Source: Hypomesus transpacificus (lineage: Eukaryota; Chordata; Actinopteri; Osmeriformes; Osmeridae). From it: a stretch of 64,000 bases of DNA. The translations under genes were made by a program, and so were the position numbers. A model generated the notes under the pieces. The model made no database searches. It saw nothing but the letters and a program-made list of their open reading frames with translations, and had not been told where the DNA came from. The DNA is taken from positions 1,710,884 through 1,774,883 of the forward strand of contig NC_061068.1 in assembly GCF_021917145.1 (NCBI RefSeq), written 5' to 3'. Positions 54,123 to 64,000 of this stretch are shown here, piece by piece; position 1 is the stretch's first letter, and each line of letters begins with the position of its first letter.

Positions 54123-55348
54123 ATGAAGAGTCTGGCGGAGCTGATTGCCCATTGTCTTCTCTGGGTTCAAAGTGAGTAACTTTTCCTAATACTGATGAAA
54201 AACTGTTGTTTTGGCTTTTTGCTCCGCAAACAACGTGTTTTGTGTGAGTACATTGGCTATAGGTCATGTGTGGGCATTTTATTGGGCTGTTGTGGGTCGC
54301 AAAACTGCATGTTTAAAATGAGAAACGTTAAACCACATTAGTTAATATATGGAGTAATTTTCTAAATGTGTACCTATGTTGGAAATATGCATAAAAGGTG
54401 ACAAGGTTTATCCTAGACATGTATCCTCCAGCTCCTCTGTCTCTCTCGCTCTCTCACTTTTTCTCGCTCCCTCGCTCTCGCTCTCTCTTTCTCCTAGTTT
54501 TTTCTCTCTTTCTTTCTTCCCCGTGTCTCCCAGACCGTCCAGGCCAGACAGACCCAGAGAGATGGCCTGTTGCAGGTGTTACAGGAGAGTCAGGATGGGA
54601 TGAGGGGGAGCAGAGTCAGTCCAGACTGGGCTGGCTGGCCTCAGGGCAGATGGACCATTTGGACAGAGATAAGGATCAATGTCCTCATTCAACTGGAACA
54701 TCCTCTGCAACATTAGTTTTGGTTCATGGATGTTGTCCAATTAGAGCTGATCTCCTCGTGGAGTCACAGTCCTAATCAGGGTAGAGGTTTGTCATATCTC
54801 TGATCCAAGGAGCTGGAGAGTGGTTACTCCACTCCTCAGATCTACAGAATCAACGCAGCAAAGAGGAAATAGACCTCCTGGAATGCCTGTAAGGGGCCTC
54901 ATTGTGATGATGATGCCCCACAGTGTTCCAGATGGTGGAGCTTGTAGGAGCAGTAAAACAGCAGCATGTTGCTGGTGTGTTTCATTAGTCAAGAGTCCTG
55001 TGGAGTCAGGGGGGTCACTATGACATGAGGAGACCTGTTTGGATCTATTGATGTGTCTGAAACGTCAGTGTTGTATCCCTGTGTGTGTGTATGTTCGTGT
55101 CTGGGTAAATGATTGTGTTTCATGTTTCTTTTACAGTTCCAGCTGCCTTTTTCATCCCTGCCGGTGAGAATTCTCCCAATTCTACAGCTGTGTGTTGTGT
55201 GTTGTGTGTTGTGTATGTGTGTTGAAATGCATTGTCATTCATGTCTGGCCTGACAATAAGTGGTGTGCAAATATTCAGTACATGACTCCCAAATCCTTCT
55301 TTTCTTTCTGTCTGTCTCTCAATCTATATTCCCTCCTGTCTCTCTCTC

Positions 55349-55427
<79 letters not shown>

Positions 55428-57178
55428 GTCTCTCTCTGTCTGTCTCCCTCTCTGTCTCTCTCCCCGTCTCTGTCTCAGTCCTGGCCCAGTCAGACGGCAG
55501 CAGTAGTGTGGTGGTGGCGGGCTACAACGTGAGCGCCCCTGCTGGTTCCAGGGTGGTACTGCAGTGTGTGAGTGGGAGGATGGTGTGGACCAGGGACAGG
55601 CTGAGGGACAGGCAGAGGGTGGTCCACTGGGACCTGTATCGAGCTGGGCCAGACTACGCCATGGAGAGGGTGGCAGACATGTTCTCAGCTGGAGACCAGC
55701 GCATCTACAACTCCTACAACCAGGGCAGGGTCAGCCTCAGCCAATCAGCTTTCAGCAACGGCAACTTCTCCTTGGTCATCAGAGGTGAGACGGTAAATGT
55801 CCCACTCATGGGCTGTGACCACTATGTCATGCTGCTTACAATGCACAGTGTTGGATAAGCGTGTGCTTACTGTGTGTGTTTGTGTGTGTGTGTCTGTAGA
55901 TGTGGCGATGACTGACAGGGGTTTGTACTCCTGTAATCTGCATCATCACTACTGTCACCTGTATGACACAGTCAGGATACAACTCAACGTTACCAAGTCT
56001 CGTGAGTACCTCCACCTCATACACTCCTGGTCACCTCTGTCCCTGTGAACTCTGCACCAGCTCTCTCTGTCTGTGGTCAAAGGGATGGTTGTGAACATGT
56101 TGTTGTCCTAACCATGTCCATTTATGCTGTGATTCTAACCTGTAGTCATGGTGACTATGTGGTTATGTGGTCCTAACCTATGGTCACGATGGCTGTGTGG
56201 TTATGTGGTCCTAACCTATGGTCACGGTGGCTGTGTGGTTATGTGGTCCTAACCTATGGTCACGGTGGCTGTGTGGTTATGTGGTACTAACCACCTGTGG
56301 TCATAGTGATGGTTATGTGGTCCTAACGTGTGGTCATGGTGGTTGTGTGGTCATGTGGTCCTAACCCCCTCTGTCACTGTGTTCCAGGTCGTAAGGAGCA
56401 GAGGTTCTGGGATGGTCACAAGGCGGTCTATGTAGTCCTGCTAGGCAGCACAGTGATGCTGCCCTGTGTCAACAGAAAGAGCGTCTGGACGGAGGGGGGC
56501 AGTGAGGAGGAGCAGCAGGTGTGTGTGTCTGTTACTGTGTGTGTCTGTTATCATGTGTGTCTGTTATCATGTGTGTGTGTTAACATGTGTGCCTGTTACT
56601 ATGTGTGTCTGTTACTGTGTGTGTGTTAACATGGGTGTCTGTTACTGTGTGTGTGTTAACATGGGTGTCTGTTACTATGTGTGTCTGTTACCGTGTGCGT
56701 TTGTTAACATGTGTCTGTTACTATGTGTGTCTGTTACTATGTGTCTATACAGCACTGCACACACGTTTCTCTTCATTTAAGAAACTGAAGGCTCTATAAA
56801 CACTAGCGCTAGGTGACCCCATCCCTCTGTGAGTGTGACTGGTCCCCCCCCCCTCTCCTGCGTCTTCCTGCTGGGTCAGGTGGTCCACTGGGACCGGCAG
56901 CCCCCGGGGGTGCGTCACGACCGCGCTGACCGCCTGGTGGACCTGTACGCCTCGGGGGAGCAGCGCAGCTACGGACCCCTCTTCCTCCAGAGGAAGATGA
57001 ACATCAGCTCCTTGGCCTTCTCACAGGGAGACTTCTCTCTGGCTATATCTGATCTACAGGTCTGTCTGTGTGGGTCCCTTTGAAAGGCAGTTTCAATAGT
57101 TTAATACTGTACGCTGAGGATATTTTGTCATCCATACTGCTCAAATTACCACAGCTGGGGTATTGAATATTGTGTCTG

Positions 57179-57209
<31 letters not shown>

Positions 57210-59069
57210 ATGTGTGTGTGTGTGTGATGTCCAGCCGTCAGACCAGGGGGTGTATTCCTGCCACCTCCACCACCACTACTGTGGTCTTCACGAGAGACGA
57301 GAGTTTCAGCTGACTGTCGGACCAGCCCAGCCCCAGCCCCAGCCCCAGCCCCAGCCTCAGCCCCAGCCCCAGCCTCAGCCCCAGCCTCAGCCCCAGCCCA
57401 CCCGACCACCCAGAGCACTGCCCAACGAAGATAAAGGTGAGGTCTGAAACAGACACACACACATTTACAAATATATGCCATATATATAATATATACCACC
57501 CTCAGTTCACAACACTTTCACAGTGCAAACCATAGTGTTGGGATGACAGGATGTGAGAGTGTGTTGTGTTGCAGCAGAGACCTCCAGCTGCTCCATCGCC
57601 TTGTGTCTCCCTTATTCCTTCTCAACCCCTGTCCTCAAACATGAAGGACGGACACAACTTTCTCCCTGCAGAGGGGAGTGGAGGAGGGGGGGGGGGGGAG
57701 GCAAGAGGTGGGGGGCTGCAAGTTTTTGTTAGAGGATTCTGTGTTTTATGAGCAGTTCTTACTGCCTTGTCAGCTTGTCCGGCGCCAGACCCCTAAACCA
57801 CTCTCCGCCCCCCCCCCCCCACCCATCCAAACCTCAACCAAGCACCACCCTCCTCACAACCAACACTAAACCTCCTCAGCCCCCCCTCCCCCTTCTTTAC
57901 CATCCTGTAGAATCCCATGAAATCCTACAGATGGGAAAATGGAGAGGGTGAAGGAATGTGTTAGTGTATGTGTACATGCACATGTTTGTGTGCGTGTGTT
58001 CTGGATGTTGTTGAACTGTCTAAAGCCACTCTGAGGATCTGGTTTTGTCTTCACTGACTCAGTCTGTTCTCCACAGACCTCCCTTGCCTCCTGTATGTCT
58101 CACTTTGTCTCCCGTCCACTCTCACTACTTTTAACTCCCATTCCTAGTTGACTTCCTTTCATCATCTGTTTCTCTCGTCGTGCCTGTGTAGAGAAGGGGT
58201 GGAGAAACACACACGGAGCGATGGGTAGGCATCAGGCTTGTAGTACAGTCTGCCAGGCCAGGGCAAGCTTCTTATAGAATGAGAAACACACACAGTCTAT
58301 TTAAGAAAGAAAGAAAGAAAGAAAGAAAGAGTAGTTGGTTGGTGCGGTTTCAAAGCTACTAATAGGTGAATTTGGCTAAATCATTTAGGATGTATGAGCA
58401 ATGTCTGAGATTGGGGGCAAGTCTCTGTTAGTGTTTGTGTGTAGTAGTAGTAGTGCTCTAGTGTTTTGTCTGCTGTAGTGTTTCTGCCTGCTGTAGTGTT
58501 TTTGTCTGCTGTAGTGGGTCTGTCTGCTGTAGTGTTTCTGTCTGCTGTAGTGTTTCTGTCTGCTGTAGTGTTTCTGCCTGCTGTATTGTTTCTGTCTGCT
58601 GTAGTGTTTCTGTCTGCTGTAGTGTTTCTGTCTCCTGTAGTGTTTCTGTCTGCTGTAGTGCCCTGGTAGCTTGCTGCCCTCTGATCTAGCTCTGTCTGCT
58701 CGGCTGTTGCTTTTGGCCCAGACAGGACATTCTGAAGGAGTTACAGCATTTTTTCGCCCTCCCCCCTTTCTGTCTCTGTCTCTCTCTCTTTCTCCATTTC
58801 TGGTTTTCTCCTCTTCGTCTTTGAAGATCTCAGTTTTGGTCATATCCTACCATACGCTTTCTTAGGTTGTTTCTTTCTTCTCTCTCTTATCCCCAAAGCT
58901 GTCCCCCAGTGTCATTTTTTATCTTGTTTTCGTCGTCTCATTCTCTCGTTTTCTAAAATAAAGAAATAATCCAGTCGTTAATGGACAGGCAGGAAGTTTG
59001 CTTCATGCTTCATCTGTACAACAGCTGGAGAGACAGAGACAGAGAGAGACAGAGAGAGAGAGAGACAGA

Positions 59070-59142
<73 letters not shown>

Positions 59143-60919
59143 AGGAAGAAAGGAGGTGGCTGAAACACGGAAAGTGAAAGATGTAGGTCACCCCTCCCAC
59201 CCTTTAGGTCCTTTGCATAGTGTTGTTGTGGAAGCGATCCAACTTTAGACACACACACTGCAGAATAAAGACAAACACAAGCTGCCATGAAGTTCTGTGC
59301 AGAACCTTTTAGGTTGTATTATGTTAATGGTATTCATGCTTGCTTTGTGTGTTACATTGTGAAAACGGTGTGAGTCTGCCTACAGAATAAACAGTTTAAA
59401 GCTCCCCTCTCCTTCAGCTGCTCTCCCTCCACTCCTATCACTGTCCTTCCTTTATTCCCCTCTTCCCTCCCCCTCCCCCCAGCCCACTCTCTCTGTTTTA
59501 CTGCCAGGAAAAGTAAATCACAGCATGACTTCAGGTCTGGAACTCATCTTGGCTCTAACACGCTGGCTCAAAGCTGCACAGCTGCCTCTAGCCTTGCTCA
59601 TTTATAATGAGTCAGAAGGAAACAAACCGCCCAATGGCTCCACTTCTCACCTGTCAGCATAACAGCTCACGGCTACTGGTAGTTTCCTGATTGTTGTGCG
59701 GAGTTGTGAAAAACTCAAAATGTTTGTTTGGCAAAATGTTGTGGTATGACAGCAAGGCAAAACATCTAGAAGGAACTTGACCTAATAACTCAAACACACA
59801 CTGTACATACACATAGTCATACACAGAGAACGATGACAACACAACATGATCACACGAGAGAGCACGATGACAAAGAGCATTGATTTTTTCAAGAAAGATA
59901 ACTTCCACAGACTACATAGAGACCAGTTGACATCAGATGACATCTTTGATTTCTTTATCTGCCTCAAACACACACACACACACACACACTTACCTCTTAC
60001 TCATACACCTTTACACTGGTCAGGAGGAAAGGAAGGAAGGAAGGAAGGAAGGAAGGATGGGATGATGGATGAATAACCCTAACTGGTAATATGTTTCTCC
60101 TTCTTAGACCCCAACAGAGTCATCAATGTCATCCTGCCTGACCAGCGACATCACTTCCTGCTGCCGCTGGGCTACGTCCTGACTACTCTCCTTCTCCTGG
60201 CCTTCGTCATCCTCATCATCATCCTCATCAATCGCCGACACACAAGCAGAGGTCTAAGCTTGGCTTTGTATGACCATGACTCAGACTATGAATTGACAAT
60301 GCATGCACGACTGAATGGATGAATGCTGACCTGTAATACTGCCTTTCAGACATGGAGTTTTATCCACAGACATCAGAAAGGTACAACACACACACACTGT
60401 CACACACTGACACACAAACAACTATATGCTGACATGGATACATGCATTAATGACCCCACAAACATCCTCTTATATTCTCCCCTCTGTTGAAGGTCCAACA
60501 GAAGTCCCAAAACCTCCAACGAGTTTGAGATGGAGGTCTCTGAGGTGAAGACAACCAACCAGGAGGACACTATCCTGGGTTAGTGAGTGTCTGCTTTGTC
60601 TAGTGTGTCTGTTGGTCTGTCGTTCTGTCTGGGCGTGTCTGACCTTTTTCTCTGTGTCTTAGAGTACAAGAACAATCTTCTGAAAGAGAAGGCCCAGATA
60701 TCCACTCTCACTCTGCCTAAAGTCATTGACCTGGACAAAGGTAGTAACACACACACACTTTTTGGGGGTTTGTTTAAGTGGTTTTGGTTACTTTAAATGG
60801 TTTGGGTTGAGATATCATGTTGTTTCATAACAGCTCTGTCTCTCTTCTCATCCTGTCTCTCTGCTTCCTGTCTCTTTGTTTCCTGTCTCTCAGAGATGGA
60901 CAAGGTGATGTGGAAGTGA
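54123..60919 (+). CDS. mxra8: MXRA8 (matrix-remodelling-associated 8; limitrin/DICAM), two-Ig membrane protein
   Basis: Type I adhesion protein of epithelia, glia and mesenchyme; in mammals it also serves as a receptor for arthritogenic alphaviruses. Twelve coding exons: 54123-54171, 55137-55163, 55479-55784, 55900-56001, 56388-56518, 56880-57059, 57235-57436, 60108-60251, 60350-60380, 60493-60578, 60663-60740 and 60894-60919; 1362 nt, 453 aa, near the human length. Signal peptide at 1-28. Two V-type Ig domains follow, each with the family's VVHWD segment and an HHHYC motif after the second cysteine ([26 protein letters not shown]). A stalk with 11 Pro-Gln dipeptides (57331-57396) precedes the membrane segment ([20 protein letters not shown]). 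The tail has [12 protein letters not shown] and [17 protein letters not shown]. No RGD motif was noticed. Phases all agree. Confidence 0.96.
55340..55478 (+). repeat. (CT)n tract forming the polypyrimidine stretch before mxra8 exon 3
   Basis: About 130 bp of nearly pure CT dinucleotides with TGTC interruptions ends at the acceptor of the first Ig exon at 55479. It acts as, or overlaps, the polypyrimidine tract. Confidence 0.9.
56135..56375. repeat. 38-bp minisatellite in mxra8 intron 4
   Basis: About six imperfect copies of a unit beginning ggttatgtggtcctaaccta and ending tggtcacggtggctgtgt. The array ends just before the acceptor of the exon at 56388. Confidence 0.88.
56519..56750. repeat. 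TG-rich tandem repeat starting at the mxra8 exon-5 donor
   Basis: Imperfect repeats of tgtgtgtctgttactatg and tgtgtgttaacatg start directly at the donor (gtgtgt at 56519), so the 5' splice site is itself part of the repeat. Confidence 0.85.
57437..60107. other. Large mxra8 intron 7 with simple repeats, no gene recognised
   Basis: Contains a G run near 57688-57698, a C run near 57808-57821, (AAAG)n at about 58306-58330, an 18-bp array at 58465-58660, GA-rich repeats at 59030-59140, and (AGGA)n at about 60025-60055. It separates the extracellular exons from the transmembrane exon. No additional exon was recognised. Confidence 0.6.
58465..58660. repeat. 18-bp tandem repeat in mxra8 intron 7
   Basis: About eleven copies of tgctgtagtgtttctgtc, with cctgc and tttttg variants. 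It generates a long open frame on each strand because 18 is divisible by three; no gene is inferred. Confidence 0.93.
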
Positions 60920-61520
60920 GAGAGGGTGAGCCACTGGCTGGTCCAGGGGCAACAATACCTACCACCTGACCTGCAGGAGACAAAGCCAGACAGGGGATGC
61001 AAAGGAGGAGGATTGAGGGAAGGATTGATGGATGTGTTCAGACTTATAGAGGGAAGCGGAGGCTTGACTGTGAGAAGAGAGAGAGAGTTGACAGTTTAAA
61101 ACATAAAGTCCCCCCCCTCTCTCTCTGCTGTGTATTAGTTTAACTGCGACAGCAGTCCACTCTGAAAGTCCGGTATTTTCCACGGTTTTATAACAAAACA
61201 AACCAGTTCATACCCACACAGGACTCATAGACAACTGACAGTTGGTTCGGAACTGTCAATCTAAATGTATTTTTTATTGTTAATATCATACAGTTAAACA
61301 TCAACATTTCATTAATTGTTCATATTTTTGTCATGAAAAGTACTTTTTCAATTCAACCTTTAGGTGCAACTATTTATTAACAAGATGACAAATAGTCCAC
61401 CAAAATCTAATTGATACAGGGTAACAGTCCTCCATCTAGTGGCTACTGAAAGCATAGCCATGACGAGGGCTAAATTGTTGGTAGAATTGGTTAAAAACAA
61501 AAATAAATGGTCGACCAAAG
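60920..61520 (+). other. Probable mxra8 3' UTR
   Basis: The sequence after the mxra8 stop has plus-strand AATAAA at 61502-61507, the best poly(A) candidate. No coding signal was recognised. Confidence 0.45.
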
Positions 61521-63198
61521 CACATTGGGGTCTGGATCCAATCCTCATTCTACTTTGATACGTTTTAAAGTTTTGTACCAGTGTATGCTGACATTATAAT
61601 TTTAATTTTTGCTTAAATTGACTGAAACCTCTTAGTCTGTTCTTGTTCTTTGAGACATCTCACATTTACCGTAACGTGCCTTTTGTGCTTCATTTTTGTA
61701 TATGTGTATTAGCCACGTATGATTTGTATCTAATACACTTTCTACAATATTAAACTAAGTTGCCTGATACCTTGAAGAAACCTTTTCTATCTTCTGCTAA
61801 AACTATGTAGTGGGTAAATGGCAATGACAGATAACATACACACACACTCAAACACTGAATAAGTAAATATTAGTAGATACTAAATTCATGTATTTGTGAT
61901 ACCACCATGTTTTAACCATATTTTTTATTGGCAGTAAGATCAATTCAGAGTGGCTGTGTGGTTTTATGAATGAATCCCTGAGTCAGCTGCACAGTGTCAT
62001 GACGCACTCCCTGCCTGCCAGCCTGACCTGTGAGGAGTGAGTCTGTCTAACAGGAGGAGGTATCCTGCATTTACATCCACACCTATTAACCAGAGATACG
62101 AGTCTGGCTTTCTTTTTATCACACACACACAATTTGTCACACAGACAAATACAGTACATGGACTTATTTTGTTGGTCACACACACACGCACACACACTCA
62201 ACTGAAAGGGTTGCAGTGAATCCTATCCTCCTTGATTTACAGGGATGACGGCACTGACTCCATAAACCCCCACAGGTTAGAGTCAGAAGAGAGCGAGGGC
62301 TGGGAGGATGAATAAATGTATTGATACACTTCATTTATCTACATTTTGTTTATCATTAGAATACAAAAGAGAGACATAGAGAGTGAGAGTCTATGATTTG
62401 CCATGGGAACGGCAAGGCCTTTAACTCAACCAGACTGATGAACGTCCACTCTGGTGTGTTCTCATGTTTAGCTTGGCTTTCCCCTTAAGTCTATTAGTAT
62501 TCATGGAGCCACGTGTGTTATAGCGAGGTCAATCTCCTGCAGCCAGTAAAACAACCAAGCATATATATGCAAACCCTGTTAACTACGTTACCCATAAACC
62601 CCCTGGATAGAGCACCTTCACCATAAACCTGGAGAGCACACACACACAAACACACGCTGGGCTGTCATACACCTCTCCTACTCCTGGGATTGAAGATTTA
62701 CTGAGTCAGGGGAATGAGGTGGTAAAACATCCCTTTGACGCAAACCACCGAGAGAGAGAGAGGGAGAGAGAGAGGGAGAGAGAGAGAGAGAGAGGGAGAG
62801 AGACAGGAGAGAAAGATAGAGAGGGAGAGGAGAGAGAGTGAGAGGAGAGGGAGAGAGAAGGGGAGAGAGGAGGGAGGGAGAAATGATGAAGAGTGCAGAA
62901 GGAGGAAGAGAACAAGGAAGGAGAGGTAAAGGAGAGAAAGAGAAGAGGAAAGAGTGGAGGGAGGGAGTTGTGAAGGAGAAAGAGGAGGGAGGGATATGAA
63001 GGAGGGAGAGAGGAGGGAGGGAGTTGTGAAAGAGAGAGATTGGTGAGGAAGGGAGATATGAAGGAGGGATGCAGAGAGTGGTTTATGAAGGCTCATTGTC
63101 AGCTTTAGTAAGAGTCTGGGCCCAGATTTACAACCTGATGGAGTGAGAAAGGAGAGAGCGAGAGAAAGTGAAGTAGGGATGACCAGGGGATGGCCTGG
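61521..63198. other. Intergenic between mxra8 and uts2
   Basis: AT-rich DNA followed by a long purine-rich (GA/GGGA)n domain at about 62745-63060. No gene was recognised; open frames across the purine domain are repeat artefacts. Confidence 0.55.
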
Positions 63199-63206
63199 TA
63201 TAAAAG
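63199..63206 (+). promoter_or_regulatory. TATA box of uts2
   Basis: TATAAAAG in a GC-richer context lies 248 bp upstream of the uts2 ATG, with no competing TATA nearby. It predicts a start site near 63230 if the leader is unspliced. Confidence 0.6.
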
Positions 63207-63249
63207 GCTGGATGTGATGCCAGTGAGGGGCACAACTGACTGAGAACGC

Positions 63250-63271
63250 CAGACAGAGCAGAAAGACAACC

Positions 63272-63354
<83 letters not shown>

Positions 63355-63448
63355 GCAGAAAGACAACCAGACAGACAGACAGACAGACAGAGCAGAAAGA
63401 CAGACAGAGACAGTACGACAACCAGACAGACAGACAGACAGACAGAGA
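63250..63448 (+). repeat. (CAGA)n microsatellite in the predicted uts2 5' leader
   Basis: Three blocks of CAGA repeats (about 63270-63352, 63369-63390 and 63423-63447) are separated by a repeated gagcagaaagacaacc-type spacer. They occupy most of the interval between the TATA box and the start codon. Confidence 0.93.
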
Positions 63449-63453
63449 CAGAC

Positions 63454-63943
63454 ATGTGGTGTAAGTGTGTCCTCTCCTGTATGGTGATGCTCGTGGCGGC
63501 TGGACCTCTCTTCTCACACCCCGTCTCACGCTCCAGTGAGATGTCTTACAACGGACAAGGTAAGTGACAGCCGCCCACGCACACTAACTCACTCACTGCA
63601 GGGACACAAACCAACACACACACATATTGTTTCATTGCTGTTTAGGATGATGTGCTGTGATGTTGTGAATCCATAGCTTCAGTTGGGGAAGACCAGGTGG
63701 TGAGTCCTGGGGCCCTCTCGGATCAAGCCTACACTTCCCACAATGCTGCAGGCTTGGGGCTCCCCTCCTTGACAGAGAGAAATGGTCAGTCCAACTGTCT
63801 TTACTCTGACCCCTCCTCTTCATTGTGTAGAGGGTTATGTACAATACATAGAGCCTCCTGTTCTGTGTGAGCAGAGCTACAACTGTCCTTTTCATGTCAC
63901 AGGGCTAAGATCGGTGCTCGACCAAAACCAGGCAGTGAGAGAG
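63454..63943 (+). CDS. uts2: Urotensin II precursor, N-terminal part; gene runs off the window
   Basis: Prepropeptide of the cyclic vasoactive hormone urotensin II. Three coding exons are visible: 63454-63559, 63677-63784 and 63903-63943, with matching phases, together giving 85 codons. The start MWCKCVLSCMVMLVAAG is a signal peptide. It is followed by HPVSRSSEMSYNG and SVGEDQVVSPGALSD, which resemble the fish urotensin II precursor N terminus (HPV...MxYxG, VSPxxxSD). Exon 3 gives GLRSVLDQNQAVRE. The exon carrying the mature peptide with its CFWKYC ring is expected downstream, outside the window, so the call rests on the propeptide only. Proximity to mxra8 fits, since both genes lie on human 1p36. 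Another small neuropeptide precursor cannot be fully excluded. Confidence 0.75.
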
Positions 63944-64000
63944 GTGGGCACAGACACTAACGAAGGCCAAATCTGATGCTGCATGATAGTGCTTTATTCG

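Noticed and set aside
58385-58843. Minus-strand frame with repeated YSRQKH
   Set aside because: Translation of the 18-bp array in mxra8 intron 7 on the strand opposite to the gene.
62698-63529. Long Ser/Leu- and Val/Cys-rich minus-strand frames
   Set aside because: They translate the purine-rich and CAGA repeat tracts upstream of uts2; the supported gene is on the plus strand.

Overview
The window is vertebrate nuclear DNA, almost certainly from a teleost fish. It has multi-exon genes with GT/AG introns, a linked pair of fish-type MHC class II alpha and beta genes, a tRNA-derived SINE with a teleost-type tail, abundant (TG)n and (CT)n repeats, and many minisatellites. Introns are short (the 20-exon sort1 gene spans about 10 kb), which suggests a compact teleost genome. 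I cannot name the species. I reconstructed exons by hand from splice sites, reading phase and recalled family sequences; no alignment was run.

Layout. (1) 286-3573, plus: 3' part of ppfia4 (liprin-alpha-4), ending at its VRTYSC tail. (2) 8372-6455, minus: complete myog (251 aa), convergent with ppfia4 and carrying a recognisable MEF3/MEF2/TATA-like/E-box promoter. (3) About 8.6-13.6 kb: intergenic. (4) 19047-14886, minus: complete mdm4 (10 coding exons, 491 aa). (5) 31189-21305, minus: complete sort1 (20 coding exons, 808 aa). (6) 34216-31987, minus: complete psma5 (241 aa). (7) 39288-37187, minus: MHC class II beta gene (251 aa). (8) 45398-44139, minus: MHC class II alpha gene (235 aa). Both MHC genes have X/Y-box-like promoters. 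(9) 45.6-53 kb: gene-free, with a segmental duplication, a 2.1-kb very GC-rich repeat array present in only one duplicate, and a SINE. (10) 54123-60919, plus: complete mxra8 (12 coding exons, 453 aa). (11) 63454 onward, plus: first three coding exons of a urotensin II precursor (uts2); the mature peptide lies beyond the window.

The genes do not form one pathway. ppfia4-myog and mdm4 correspond to human 1q32, sort1-psma5 to 1p13, and mxra8 and uts2 to 1p36, so this is a rearranged block of chromosome-1-type vertebrate genes with an MHC class II pair inside it. The two class II genes encode the two chains of one heterodimer. myog and mdm4 are a muscle transcription factor and a p53 regulator; sort1 is a sorting receptor and psma5 a proteasome subunit.

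The most unusual features are tandem repeats placed where they could matter. A frame-preserving, stop-free minisatellite intron lies in ppfia4. Arrays sit within about 15-31 bp of splice donors in sort1 and the class II beta gene. A (CAGA)n tract fills the predicted uts2 5' leader. The GC-rich array interrupts one copy of the MHC-flanking duplication.
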